Shown here in pieces: positions 1 to 8,385 of a stretch of 64,000 nt of DNA (position 1 is the first letter of the stretch; each line of letters starts with the position of its first letter). The position numbers and the translations under genes were made by a program. The stretch comes from Streptomyces sp. CB02056 (GTDB lineage Bacteria; Actinomycetota; Actinomycetes; Streptomycetales; Streptomycetaceae). The stretch is taken from assembly GCF_001905545.1 (NCBI RefSeq), contig NZ_LIPD01000023.1, forward strand, positions 652-64,651. Reading direction: 5' to 3'. The notes under the pieces are model-generated. The model was not told the DNA's origin, searched no databases, and saw only the letters and a program-made list of their open reading frames with translations.

Positions 1-669
1 GGCTCGGGCTCGGGCTCGGGCTCCCCCGCCCCTGTGGCGGGCCCTCACGGGCGCCCCGCACTGCGGTGACTGACGGGCCCTCAACCGCAGACTCCCGACC
101 GGGATCCGAACCAAATCCGGCAACGTTTCCCTGACTTCCTTGCAGCTCTATCGTACCGGTTCCCGGGCGGGCGCCGGAAGCGAACAGACAACCTCGCGGT
201 GACCGTCCATCCCGGCTCTATCCGGCCGAACTCACGGCGGAAATCCGAATTACCTTCCACTCCCTTTCGGTCGACACTCCTAAACCCTTTCGGAGCGCAG
301 CGGCAAGTAATCGAATTAAGGCACGCCAGAAAGGGGCCCATGGCCCCAGCCTCCGACACGGCGACCGCCCTTCCAGGTCGCCCAGGAAATCCCGCCCAGC
401 GCCACCCTGGCAATTCCCGGAGTGACGACACCAAACCGAACACCGGACCAGGACGGGCACGGGCACAGCGGGACGGCCTGACAGCCGACCAGGACGACGA
501 CCAGGGCCGGCCCGGCAGCGGAGCGCGGCAGGGGCGACGCGGGCGAGACGTCGAGGCCGGCCAACCGGGCGCCACCCGGTGCAACACGAGGTGCAACACG
601 CCCACCCGCCTCGCCCACAGCCGCATAGCACCTGGTCAGACCCGCAACACGGCCCCGCGTTGCACCCCA
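1..669. other. Non-coding or degenerate left end of window
   Basis: I find no convincing gene here. Open frames exist on both strands, but none shows the strong G/C third-position bias of the rest of the window. The first 24 bases are a short GGCTCG tandem repeat. Two direct copies of an 11-bp motif, GGTGCAACACG, lie 12 bp apart at 578-588 and 590-600, and a partial inverted copy (CGTTGCACC) lies at 658-666. These could be binding sites, but nothing adjacent identifies a partner. Confidence 0.4.
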
Positions 670-1131
670 CTAGGAGCGCGGGCCTCGCCGATTCCAGAGA
701 AACGGGTGCAGTGCTGCGATCACCCGTTCCTCTAGCTCCACGGCCTCCTCGCCGGTGCCCGTGACCGCCCAGCACAGCTCCAGTTCAGCCCGCACGATCG
801 CGGCCTTGGCCCAGTGTGCGGCCCTCATCGGCTGGCCGGCCTCGACTTCGACCAGGCGCTCGCGCAGCCAGTGCGGATCGGCCAGAGCGCGGTCCAGCGC
901 CGCCTCGCCCAGCCCCGACGCCAATCCGCCGGTGTACTTCGCGATCCGCCCTCTCATGCCCTGGGGCGGCCGCGAGCTCGTCCCTCGCCGCTCCGCGGCG
1001 CAGCCGACGTACACCACCCGGTCCTCCAGCCCCGACCGAGCCATGTACACCCCCGGCAAACGCGGCACCGCCAACCTCGCCTCCTCCAGCCCCACCCACG
1101 ACGACCACGACGCCATCCCCCACACATCCAC
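670..1131 (-). CDS. GIY-YIG-like domain protein
   Basis: A small protein of about 153 residues. Its N-terminal part holds a GIY-YIG-like signature, GVYMAR followed by VVYVG, then an arginine-containing RGRIAKY segment and a C-terminal LEERV...LWNR that resembles the Glu/Asn end of this nuclease fold. GTG at 1131 is preferred because a GGGAGGG element lies about nine bases upstream; ATG at 1116 is an alternative. The family comprises small structure-specific or homing-type endonucleases and inactive relatives. It stands alone, about 640 bases from a divergent RAMA-domain gene, so its role is unknown. Assignment rests on motif recognition by eye. Confidence 0.6.
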   Translation of the reverse strand: MDVWGMASWSSWVGLEEARLAVPRLPGVYMARSGLEDRVVYVGCAAERRGTSSRPPQGMRGRIAKYTGGLASGLGEAALDRALADPHWLRERLVEVEAGQPMRAAHWAKAAIVRAELELCWAVTGTGEEAVELEERVIAALHPFLWNRRGPRS

Positions 1132-1771
1132 CAGCCACTGCCCTCCCTGCCCTGAACCCAGCCCACACCCTACGAACCCGTCAGCCGCACGGTCCCAGGA
1201 ACCGTCGCGTCCCAACCGCAACAGGGGAAACCTGACATCTGCCGCGTCACCACCTCATGCGACAGAACCCACCCGCCCCAGACGGAGCCTGAATGTCCTC
1301 CCAGGACCACCAGGGCAGCCTCCTGGGCGGCCTGACGGCCACCCAGCCGCCCAGAGAGGGGCGCAGCGGCGGACACGACCCGGACGGCGGGAAGGGCGGG
1401 AAGGGCCCGGACGCCCCCCGCCCCGCAAATTCGACCCGAATTCAGACCACCACCCGGAAGCCAAGCCACCAAAACAACCAGGCGGAATATCCGGCGAAAT
1501 TCATCGCCCGAAAAAATACCCGCACCGCCGAACCACCCCCAACCGACCCGACCCCACCTCCAATCTCATCCAACACCCACACACAGTCACCGCTTCCCGC
1601 CCCGAACACCCACCCCGCCACCGCCCCGACAGGCACAACCAAAGGTCCAGACAACCCAGCGAGAAAGGCCATTTCACGCCCACATCCCCCAACAGGTCAC
1701 ATACGACGCCCCCTCAGATCAAGGTGGTACTATTCTGAGAAGTGAAAGATCAAGATTAGGGGGGCTCCAAA
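1132..1771. promoter_or_regulatory. Intergenic region with AT-richer end upstream of RAMA gene
   Basis: About 640 bases separate the divergent GIY-YIG-like and RAMA genes. Most is GC-rich and I see no codon-biased frame in it. The last 80 bases are clearly AT-richer. A TACTAT hexamer at about 1728-1733 could be a -10 element, and an AGGGGGG run lies about ten bases before the GTG start at 1772. I found no clear -35 box, so the promoter is tentative. Confidence 0.3.
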
Positions 1772-2149
1772 GTGACCGTAGTCATCCGCGTCTCACTGCC
1801 TAACGCCACGGTCGAAACCAAGACTGTAGGCGACGACATCCACATCGACATCCGCGTTGCCGAGGACGGCTCTGACAGTGCTACCAGCACCACACCGGGC
1901 GGCCTGGCGCCAATGTTGGAAAGGGGCGACCTCGTAGCTGGCGAGGAGCTCTACTGGTCACGTCCCCGCCTGGGCGTGAAGCATCTCGCTACCGTCCTGC
2001 CCAACGGCTGGCTGCAGTTCGATGGCAAGGCGTACCGGACTCCCTCCGGAGCGGCCGTAGCCGCCGCTCACACCGCTGCTGACGGCTGGACCGCTTGGCG
2101 CCGCAGCCGAGACGGCGTCATCATCGGTTCGCTGCGCAACCAGGACTGA
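1772..2149 (+). CDS. RAMA-domain (restriction adenine methylase associated) small protein
   Basis: 125 residues, GTG start. An N-terminal beta-rich segment of about 45 residues precedes a RAMA-like domain (about 50-112) with the order GDLVAGEELYW, GWLQFDGKAYRTPSGAAVAAA and DGWTAWRR. The pattern of 'tryptophan, then dG..Y.SPS.AA, then GW..W' is typical of RAMA, a presumed modified-DNA-binding module in restriction-modification and conflict-system proteins. No methylase or nuclease is fused to it, so it would act as a stand-alone reader or as partner of a gene elsewhere. A perfect palindrome directly follows the stop codon. Confidence 0.7.
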   Translation: MTVVIRVSLPNATVETKTVGDDIHIDIRVAEDGSDSATSTTPGGLAPMLERGDLVAGEELYWSRPRLGVKHLATVLPNGWLQFDGKAYRTPSGAAVAAAHTAADGWTAWRRSRDGVIIGSLRNQD

Positions 2150-2152
2150 CAA

Positions 2153-2210
2153 ACCGGTGTGCAGCTGAGGGCCGGCCCCTGCAGGGGCCGGCCCTCAGCT
2201 GCACACCGGT
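2153..2210. terminator. 58-bp perfect palindrome, bidirectional terminator
   Basis: The left arm 2153-2181 is an exact reverse complement of the right arm 2182-2210, with no loop bases at all. It starts three bases after the RAMA stop codon and lies 50 bases past the end of the convergent gene at 2260, so a shared terminator is the simplest role. A cruciform-prone perfect palindrome of this length is unusual for an ordinary terminator. Confidence 0.8.
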
Positions 2211-2259
2211 GCGTGGTGGCAGCACGGTCGGCCGCTCTGCCCTCCCGGGATAGATCCGA

Positions 2260-2655
2260 CTACCAGTACTCCGACCCTTCTCCCCTGATTCGCCGTCGGA
2301 CCTCGTCGCCGAACCTCCGCGGCTCGCCCGCGCTCGGGTAGGGGCACGACCACTTGTAGTTGCCCGTCTCGCTGTCGAACTCGTAGTCCGCGTGCCAAGT
2401 TTGCTTCCGGGAACCGCTCCAGAACTCCGCTGTCACGTTGAAGCCGTGCGTCAAGACCTTCTTGACGCTCCTCATGCCGTCGGCGACCTCGTCCACCATG
2501 GCGTCGAACTCGCGTTCCGCCGGTGTCAGAAGCCTGGCAGGCGGTTCGTCTGCCTCAATCTCCACGGCGTCGTACCGCTTCCTGGCGGCTTGGACCAGCA
2601 CACTGGCCATGCCGACGACCACGGCGCCGATGACAGCCTTCATTCGACTGGGCAC
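2260..2655 (-). CDS. Hypothetical protein with N-terminal hydrophobic segment
   Basis: 131 residues from a GTG start at 2655, which has an AAAGGGG ribosome site about five bases upstream; ATG at 2643 also fits but its spacing is poor. Residues about 5-22 are hydrophobic and may be a membrane anchor. The rest is charged, with Glu-rich 30-45 and a C-terminal half rich in Trp and Tyr (WSGS, WHADYEF, YKWSCPYPS). I do not recognise the family. It converges on the RAMA gene across the palindrome at 2153-2210. Confidence 0.55.
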   Translation of the reverse strand: MPSRMKAVIGAVVVGMASVLVQAARKRYDAVEIEADEPPARLLTPAEREFDAMVDEVADGMRSVKKVLTHGFNVTAEFWSGSRKQTWHADYEFDSETGNYKWSCPYPSAGEPRRFGDEVRRRIRGEGSEYW

Positions 2656-2886
2656 AGCGGCCCCTTTCCGGTCCAGAGAACTGCCCTCAGAGTAGCGATC
2701 ACGCTGGCACCGCGACCCCGCGTTCCCAACACTGCGGCAGGCACCCCCGGCTACCGCGTGTCTGCACCTGGTGCAGTCCTTGGGCGGGTAGCGCTTGGCG
2801 TGCAGGAGCCGGTCCTGCCACCCGGATCGGCTGGGACGGAGACGCTCCCGCTTCGTAGAGGCGGGCAGAGGCTCGGCACCCACAAC

Positions 2887-2941
2887 CACGAAGGGGCACC
2901 GACTGCTAGAAACCGCCGTCGGCGGTCGGTGCCCCTTCGTG
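2887..2941. terminator. Rho-independent-type stem-loop
   Basis: A perfect 17-bp stem (2887-2903 paired with 2925-2941) with a 21-base GC-rich loop. It lies just beyond the stop codon at 2952 of the minus-strand gene remnant and would end transcription from there. No T-run is needed in this GC class. Confidence 0.75.
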
Positions 2942-2951
2942 TCCAGGCAGG

Positions 2952-3310
2952 TCAGCTGTAGAGGCTCGCGCCGAGTTCTACGAGCCGCTGGCCGGCGCCG
3001 GTGGCGACGGCAGTGGTGAGCGCGGGGCCAGCCAGGCGCATGATCCTGCGCCAGATACGGCCGCCTTGCTCGGGGTCAGCGCCGTCGCGCTCGAGGGCCA
3101 CGACCTCGGCCTCGAAGTCCTCGGCGTCGATCGGGTCGAGTTCGAGTTGCGGGGCGACCTCGCGTAGGCCGTGGATCAGGCGGGTGAGCTCCTGGGTGTC
3201 GATGCCGTTGCCCGCGTTGATGGTGTTGAAGTCGCCAGTGGAGGCGACCCCGCCGCTCATGTCGCCGTTGACCACGGTGCTGCCGTAGTAGTTGGTCGCC
3301 CCGGCGGTGC
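2952..3310 (-). pseudogene. 5'-truncated gene remnant next to IS
   Basis: A codon-biased frame ends at 2952. GTG at 3275 would give 107 residues, but the same frame keeps natural-looking sequence (GATNYYGSTVVNGDMSGG) upstream until it meets the transposase near 3300-3310. The N-terminal part is Gly/Asn-rich and beta-like; the C-terminal 70 residues are helical (LTRLIHGLREVAPQLELD). I read it as the C-terminal end of a larger protein whose front was lost when the IS arrived or was deleted. The protein family is unknown. Confidence 0.55.
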
Positions 3311-4461
3311 TGTCGGGTGGGGTTGCCCGGCAGCGGTCCGACGAGGGTGATCCGGTGTTCGCGTTCCGCCTGTTCCAGGTGGGGCAGGGAGGTGTAGCCG
3401 CCGTCGACCAGGTGCTGGTCGGGCCGCAGGCTCCGGCTTTCCAACCGGGTGTGGATGCCGGGCAGGACCTCGGTGTCGGCGCTGGTGGCCGACATGGTGG
3501 CCACGTCGGTGATCACGTTGGGGCCGTCGTCGGAGCAGGTCTCGGTCACATGGGCGAGGAACCCCGTCCAGCGGGTGACCTGCCCGCGGCGTGCATAGCG
3601 GGCGGTCGGGTCGTAGGGCGAGACGATCCGGTCAGCCGAGGGCGGTAGGCCCGGGCCGTCGGCATCGGCGTCGTCGCGCCAGCGCAGGCGGCCGGCGGGA
3701 TCCCAGTAGTAGTTTTGCACCAGGACCTGTCGCAGGACCTGGACCTGGGGGCGGCCGAGCAGGCCGGGATGGTGCCGGCTGAGGTGTTCGAGCAGGCGGC
3801 GGGCGTCTTCGCCGGTGGTGGCGATCCGGGTCTTGGGCCGGGTGGGGTTTTTGCCCAGGCGCACCGGTCGGCCGTAGCGGCGGCCCCAGTCCTCCTCGAC
3901 CAGGCCGTCCAGCGTGTGGTCGGCGGTGCGGGCGAGGTCCTCCAGGGCCGCGCGCACGGCTTCGGTGACCAGTTCGAGGCGGGTCAAGTCCCGGATGCTG
4001 GCCAGGACGTGGGTGGAGTCGGTGCGCTGAGTGGTGCGCTCCCGGACCAGCCCGGCCTCCTTCAATCGGGCCAGAACGAGATCGAGGAGGCGGTCGGTGC
4101 GGCCACCCTCCAGCACGCGGTCGCGGAAGTCACCGAGCACGCTGTGATGGAAACCGGGGTCGTCGAGTTCCAGGCCGAGCGCGTACTTGAAGTCGATCCG
4201 GCAGCGTACAGCCTCGGCGGCATCACGGTCGGACAGGCCCAGCAGGAACTGCAGCACGCTCACCGTGGCCAACTGCGCGGGCGAGAGCCCCCGGCGCCCG
4301 TCGCGCGGGTACCAGTCGGCGAAGTCCTCGTCCCGCCACAAGCCGTCGAGCCGGTCCCGCACCCACATTGCCGTCGTGCCACCCGGGTTGCTGGCCCGCG
4401 CCATCCTCGCCGTCAACTCCGGGACCTCGTCACCCGGACGGGGACGGATCGACATCTGCAC
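3076..4461 (-). pseudogene. IS1182-family transposase, truncated at C-terminus
   Basis: The frame reads 461 residues, but only about the first 384 look like an IS1182-type DDE transposase. These comprise an N-terminal domain (DRLDGLWRDEDFADWYP, QLATVSVLQFLLGLSDRDAAEAVRCRIDFKYAL), the first catalytic Asp in QRTDSTHVLA (about D148) and the second in LVDGGYTS (about D353). At about 3310 the homologous sequence stops (VGPLPGNPTRQ) and the remainder is an out-of-frame read of the neighbouring gene remnant. The final catalytic Glu region is missing, so the enzyme should be inactive. The intact family is usually well over 500 residues. Confidence 0.8.
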
Positions 4462-4471
4462 TCCTTGGGAA

Positions 4472-4498
4472 TCTCGCGGGCGTTGTACACCCGCGAGA
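4472..4498. repeat. Inverted repeat at IS left flank
   Basis: Nine-base arms TCTCGCGGG and CCCGCGAGA are separated by nine bases, 11 bases upstream of the transposase start at 4461. It may be an operator or hairpin in the transposase leader, or lie near the terminal repeat of the IS. The other end of the element is missing, so the terminal repeat cannot be confirmed. Confidence 0.5.
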
Positions 4499-4782
4499 CT
4501 GGCGCACCACCATGCTCACCGACAGCCGAACACCAAGATCCCCGACAGAGTCAAGCTCAGACGAGCTGGACGCCGATCGGGGCGACGCGGGAGTCGACCA
4601 GCTGCCGGCAGCCGAGGAGAACCCCGCCGTCGACGAGCCGTTGGCCGCAGCCCCGGCCCGGTGCCGCCCGGATCGAGGACCTGGTGCAGAACGGACCGTC
4701 CGCACCCGCTCGGTGCCCGGGGCGGGCGGCCGGCGCGCGGGCAAGCGGCAGCGGCCAACCGGGCGGCGGGTCCGGTTCCCGG
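4499..4782. other. Degenerate stretch with a C-terminal gene scrap
   Basis: There is no intact gene. On the minus strand a short frame ending at 4557 shows strong G/C third-position bias over about 40 codons (GQRLVDGGVLLGC...APIGVQLV), as expected for the tail of a real but beheaded gene. A plus-strand frame beginning ATG at 4512 has weaker codon bias. The stretch looks like debris next to the IS. Confidence 0.3.
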
Positions 4783-5478
4783 TCAGCGGCAGTTGTGGGC
4801 GGGTGGGTTGCAGAGCCTGACATCGCTGACGCCCGGCAGGCCCGCGATCCTCTGCCGCAGGACGGCCAGATCGGCGGCGGGAGTGCGAGGGGCGAAGACG
4901 ACCGTGAGCGTGCCGCCCGGCACTCCGCCGGTCTGCCCCACACTGACGCTTGTGGCACCGTGGCCGAGGCCTGAGCCGTCGACCAGGAGCTCCGCCGGAA
5001 GCGACGGGCCAAGGAGTGAACTGCCCTCACGAACGGTGGCGAGGAAAGCGTCCGGCTCCCTGAAGTACGGGCCGATCAGCAACGGGCCGAACACCCAGCC
5101 GGCAAGGCCGAGGGTCACCACCGGCACCAGGGTGCCGACCAGCAGCGGGAGGCGGCGGGACCCGGGACGCGACCGGCTTGCCGCGGCGAGCAGAACGATG
5201 CCCACCGGCGCCAGCACGAAGAGGCCGAAGAGGAAGCCGACAGCCGAGAGCGCGAGCACCCCCCAGCCGGTGACCCGGCAAGCTGCCCGAAAGTTGTCCG
5301 CACTCCGCGCGAGAAGGGGTACGGGTGTTACCAGTGAACCGAGCATGAGCGGACCGTCGAGGAAGGTCCCGCCGCTGGCGGCCGCCCAGACCAGTGCTGG
5401 TGCCGTGCACAGCATCGCCAGTACCACCAGAACCCGTGCCGCCCGCGGCACCGGCCGACACACGCCCGACGTATCCAC
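4783..5478 (-). CDS. Hypothetical membrane protein with extracytoplasmic tail
   Basis: About 231 residues from GTG at 5478; TTG 5505 or GTG 5499 would add up to nine residues. There are four hydrophobic segments in the N-terminal two thirds: VLVVLAMLCTAPALVW, a short second one, WGVLALSAVGFLFGLFVLAPVGIVLLAAA and LLVGTLVPVVTLGLAGWVFG. A soluble C-terminal region of about 90 residues follows, with a late Cys pair (CNPPAHNC). The later start is chosen because a perfect dyad at 5492-5505 then falls in the leader and a GGGGGG run precedes the GTG. No family recognised. Confidence 0.6.
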   Translation of the reverse strand: MDTSGVCRPVPRAARVLVVLAMLCTAPALVWAAASGGTFLDGPLMLGSLVTPVPLLARSADNFRAACRVTGWGVLALSAVGFLFGLFVLAPVGIVLLAAASRSRPGSRRLPLLVGTLVPVVTLGLAGWVFGPLLIGPYFREPDAFLATVREGSSLLGPSLPAELLVDGSGLGHGATSVSVGQTGGVPGGTLTVVFAPRTPAADLAVLRQRIAGLPGVSDVRLCNPPAHNCR

Positions 5479-5491
5479 TCGCCCCCCAATA

Positions 5492-5505
5492 TTGAACACG
5501 TTCAA
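5492..5505. promoter_or_regulatory. Dyad operator TTGAAC-AC-GTTCAA
   Basis: Perfect six-base arms with a two-base centre, immediately upstream of the membrane protein gene start at 5478. Its size and symmetry fit a TetR- or MarR-type operator. No such regulator is adjacent. Confidence 0.45.
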
Positions 5506-5743
5506 AGTCTAGGGGCGTGACAATAGCAGGAACCGTCCCCGCGGTGGTGTCTAAGTACGCTGGCCCGGGACGTTCATTCCGGTCCCTCCAGCCGGTCCGG
5601 ACGGCGGCCAGGGCCACGACGAAGGCTCCGACCACAGCCCCCGCCCCGGCCAGAGCGGGACAGCCCCGCCCCACAGCGGCGGGACGCGGCGGCAGACGGA
5701 CGCCGGGGACGAGCCTGTCGCCGACGGCGGGCGGGCCGACACC

Positions 5744-6103
5744 GCGGTGGTGCCCGCACCGACACCCGACAACCACGACACGTTCGCGGCCGCCGAAGCC
5801 GAACTCGCCACCGCCGCCCAGGCGCTCATCGGCGACCCGACGTCCGGCCTGTCGAAAGCCGTCGACCGACAGCTCTACTGGCACAGCGCAGCCCTGGCCG
5901 CCGGCAGCACCACGGTCCTCCCCGCCGCCCGCCAGGCAACCGCCGACCTCGCCAGTCGCCGCGGCCGGCTCCGCCTGCCCGACACCCCCCAAGGCCGGCG
6001 CCTACGAGCTGCCCTCACCACCTACCAGCACGCCTGGAACAGCGCTGTCCAAGACGACACCGCAGCAGCGGGACCACACGACGATCCACCACCCGGCCCG
6101 TGA
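5744..6103 (+). CDS. Hypothetical small helical protein
   Basis: About 119 residues from tandem GTG codons at 5744 and 5747. It has good G/C third-position bias and a helical Ala-rich character (FAAAEAELATAAQALIG, LRAALTTYQHAWNSAV). There is no clear ribosome site, and in-frame sequence continues upstream, so the true N-terminus may lie earlier or have been lost. No domain recognised. Confidence 0.4.
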   Translation, partial: AVVPAPTPDNHDTFAAAEAELATAAQALIGDPTSGLSKAVDRQLYWHSAALAAGSTTVLPAARQATADLASRRGRLRLPDTPQGRRLRAALTTYQHAWNSAVQDDTAAAGPHDDPPPGP

Positions 6104-6265
6104 CGAATCCACCAGCCACCAGGCGACGGCGGCCGACGGGCCGAGCGGCGGGGTGGTCCGGCGGCCGCTGAAGGCTGGGCGAGCCCGGCACAGCAGGCGG
6201 CGGACCGGGAAAGGCACAGCAGGCAGCGCCAGCGGACGAGGCCTTGGTACCGGGCGGCTGGCGCC

Positions 6266-7012
6266 TCAACAGGCAGGGCCCCAGTGCCGGGCGGCGGCCC
6301 AGGCAGATGCACTCGGCGGCGAGCAGGCGGCGGGGCGGCCGGCTCGGTGGGCGGCCTCGCGGGCGCAGTCGGCGACGTCGCGCCGGTGGCGCTCGCGGCG
6401 CAGCGCGTGTTGGAGGGCGGTGTCGTGGTCGGGGTCGTAGCGTTCGGCCCCGGTCTCGACGGTGTGGTCGCGCACGCGCTGCCACTCGGCGCGGATGGTG
6501 TCCGCGGTGGCGTAGGCGGCCTCGTGGCCGGCGTCGGCGTACCGGTCGGCGGCGCGCTCGTCGACCCGGGCCCGGTGCAGGGCCTGCTGGAGGTCCTCCC
6601 GGGTCATCCCGGCCGCCCAGCGACGGACCCGGTGGCGGATGCCGCCGAGCAGCCCGTGCTCCTGGTCGTCGCCCTCGTACCCGTCCCCCTCATCCTCTTC
6701 GTCCTGGTCGGCGGGGTGCTGGGCGAGGGCGGCGTGCAGCGTCGCGCCGGCCTGCCAGGCCTCGGCGTGGACGACGGGCTCCGGCAGGCCGCCTCCGGGG
6801 CGGGCGGCGAGGACGATCCGGCCGTCGACCAGGGCCACCCAGCCGTCCAGGCCGTCGACGTCGCGCTCGGTCCAGCCGCGGGCCGGGTCGGCGCCCTGGT
6901 GGAGGGTGCGGATGCCGTCGTGGCCGGTCCAGCGCAGCCACATCGCGCCGCGCACCAGCGGGGAATCCAGGATCGGGCGGCCCAGGTCCCGGTCGGCGGG
7001 CGCGGTACTCAC
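6266..7012 (-). CDS. Hypothetical soluble protein
   Basis: 248 residues from GTG at 7012 (GTGAGTACC). The N-terminal 100 residues are globular (GAMWLRWTGHDGIRTLHQG, WVALVDGRIVLAARPGG). An acidic linker near 105-120 follows (DQDEEDEGDGYEGDD), then a charged helical C-terminal half (TREDLQQALHRARVDERAADRYADAG). Codon bias supports coding. I do not recognise a family. The C-terminal 25 residues look low quality, so the end may be frayed. Confidence 0.5.
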   Translation of the reverse strand: MSTAPADRDLGRPILDSPLVRGAMWLRWTGHDGIRTLHQGADPARGWTERDVDGLDGWVALVDGRIVLAARPGGGLPEPVVHAEAWQAGATLHAALAQHPADQDEEDEGDGYEGDDQEHGLLGGIRHRVRRWAAGMTREDLQQALHRARVDERAADRYADAGHEAAYATADTIRAEWQRVRDHTVETGAERYDPDHDTALQHALRRERHRRDVADCAREAAHRAGRPAACSPPSASAWAAARHWGPAC

Positions 7013-7193
7013 CCGCACCGGCCACCGCCTCGACGCCTACCTCGCCGATGTCCGCGAATTGCTGCTCCGGGCAATCCTCCAGGAGGAGACGTGGCCCGGC
7101 GTCTTCGCCGCCGTCGCCACCCACGTCGACTGGTACGCCGCCGGCCTCGGCCTCGCCGGTCGTCGCCACGTAGACCCGGCAGGGGCTTCCTGA
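7002..7193 (+). pseudogene. Beheaded gene fragment
   Basis: About 63 codons with near-total G/C third positions encode a natural helical sequence (HRLDAYLADVRELLLRA, WPGVFAAVATHVDWYAAGLG) ending at TGA 7191-7193. There is no ATG or GTG in frame between 7013 and the helical core, and upstream the frame runs antisense into the neighbouring gene. I read it as the C-terminal remnant of an unknown gene. Minus-strand frames over the same bases lack third-position bias. Confidence 0.4.
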
Positions 7194-7263
7194 GTCGCCG
7201 CAGCTGACGAACGGCACCCGGCGACGATCCGTACCTGTCGGTCGCGCGCGCCCGACGGGACCC

Positions 7264-7698
7264 TCAGCATTCGTCCGGCTCGCCCAGGCTCCAGCCACCG
7301 ACGGCCGCGAGCGGCCCCCGCCAGGCCGACAGCCTCCGGGCGCTCCGCCCCGAGCGGACGGTGACGTCTTTCAGGTGCAGGAAGCGTGGGTCGGCCGCCC
7401 TGCGGCGACGCCCGCCCTCGACGGCCTGGTCCAGGTGCCCGATCACCTCCCGCACGACCTTCCGCATCCCGTAATAGTCGGCTTCCGCTACCTGTCGGAC
7501 GTACAGGTCCTCCCATTCCGCGGTCGGGATCACGGTCCCGGTGACGAGCGCCCCGTCCACCGCCAGCGTCAGAACGATGTCCTCGGCGACGTCCTGGTGC
7601 TCCACGCCAACGCGCAGCAGCTCCAGGTAGGGGTCCGGGTAGGCCTCCCTTTGCAGCACCACCCTCAACGCCGGCTGTACCGCATCCCGCCACGACAT
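7264..7698 (-). CDS. GvpU-like small protein
   Basis: 144 residues from ATG 7698, with AAGGAG nine bases upstream. The core resembles GvpU-type gas-vesicle accessory proteins: a beta-rich block (DIVLTLAVDGALVTGTVIP), then FLHLKDVTV and a C-terminal WRGPLAAVGGWSLG. The usual family ending is 'HL.D....WRGR...V.G..LG'. No other gvp gene is in the window, so a gas-vesicle role is not supported by context. Many Streptomyces carry stand-alone homologues of unknown function. Call made from motif resemblance. Confidence 0.5.
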   Translation of the reverse strand: MSWRDAVQPALRVVLQREAYPDPYLELLRVGVEHQDVAEDIVLTLAVDGALVTGTVIPTAEWEDLYVRQVAEADYYGMRKVVREVIGHLDQAVEGGRRRRAADPRFLHLKDVTVRSGRSARRLSAWRGPLAAVGGWSLGEPDEC

Positions 7699-7851
7699 CC
7701 TGCTGGTCTCCTTCCCCTGGTGGGTCTGGTTCTGGCTATGCCCCGGCGGGGGTGGCGCTATCCGCTGGTGATCTGTCGGCGGTGGGGTGGAACCTTGGAA
7801 ACGCGTGCGGCACCCGGCTGGTGCCGGACGCCGCACGCGCTGATCGATTGT

Positions 7852-7977
7852 TCATCGGGCCTGGGACTCGGCCTCGCGCTTCGGGAGTTCGAGCAGTTCA
7901 GCCGCCATCTGGACGGCCTGGCGGTGGTCCAGCGCGTCAAGAAGCAGTCGGGCGGATGCCCGAGGGTCGAATGGCAC
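7852..7977 (-). pseudogene. C-terminal remnant of small protein
   Basis: A codon-biased frame ends at 7852 and reads PFDPRASARLLLDALDHRQAV followed by AAELLELPKRE. GTG at 7977 would give 41 residues; natural sequence continues about 25 codons further upstream to near 8052 without a start codon. It may be the tail of the frameshifted gene whose front starts at 8342. Confidence 0.35.
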
Positions 7978-8099
7978 CAGGCGGACCGTGGCCTCCGGGG
8001 CCCCGACCGCGTGGGATCCGGCCTTCGCGGACGCGGACGACTGACTTCTCCGGCAACCTCACCACCGCCACCGCCACGATGCCAACTGACGCGATGTGG

Positions 8100-8342
8100 G
8101 ACCCGGTGGCGGGGTTCTCGGCTGACCTCGCGGTCGTGTGGCCCCGGGGCCGCCGGCGCCGTACCGACCGATCTCGGTGGCGAGCGCGGCGCCGCCGGCA
8201 AGCCGGTCGGCGTCCCAGGCGGTGACGTCCAGGAGAGGCCGTCGAGCGGACCACCGACACGCTCGCGGTACACGTGCCCGGGGACGGGGTCGTCGTGGTC
8301 GGTTCCGTAGACCCGGCCCCGCAGCGGCGTCTCGTCGTCCAT
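8100..8342 (-). pseudogene. Frameshifted small hypothetical gene
   Basis: ATG at 8342 opens a natural N-terminus (MDDETPLRGRVYGTDHDDP, then ERVGGPLDG). At about 8235-8240 the coding signal moves into the next frame (LLDVTAWDADRLAGGAALATEIGRYG), so one base has been gained or lost. After GRYGAGG the coding character fades. I conclude it is a broken copy of a small actinomycete protein, probably continuous with the remnant ending at 7852. A sequencing error cannot be excluded. Confidence 0.5.
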
Positions 8343-8385
8343 GGATGCGCCCGGTCCCGCGACCCGATGGTGCGGCGGTGGCCGG

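Noticed and set aside
199..735. Plus-strand frame of 178 codons
   Set aside because: No third-position G/C bias, no ribosome site and no recognisable domain.
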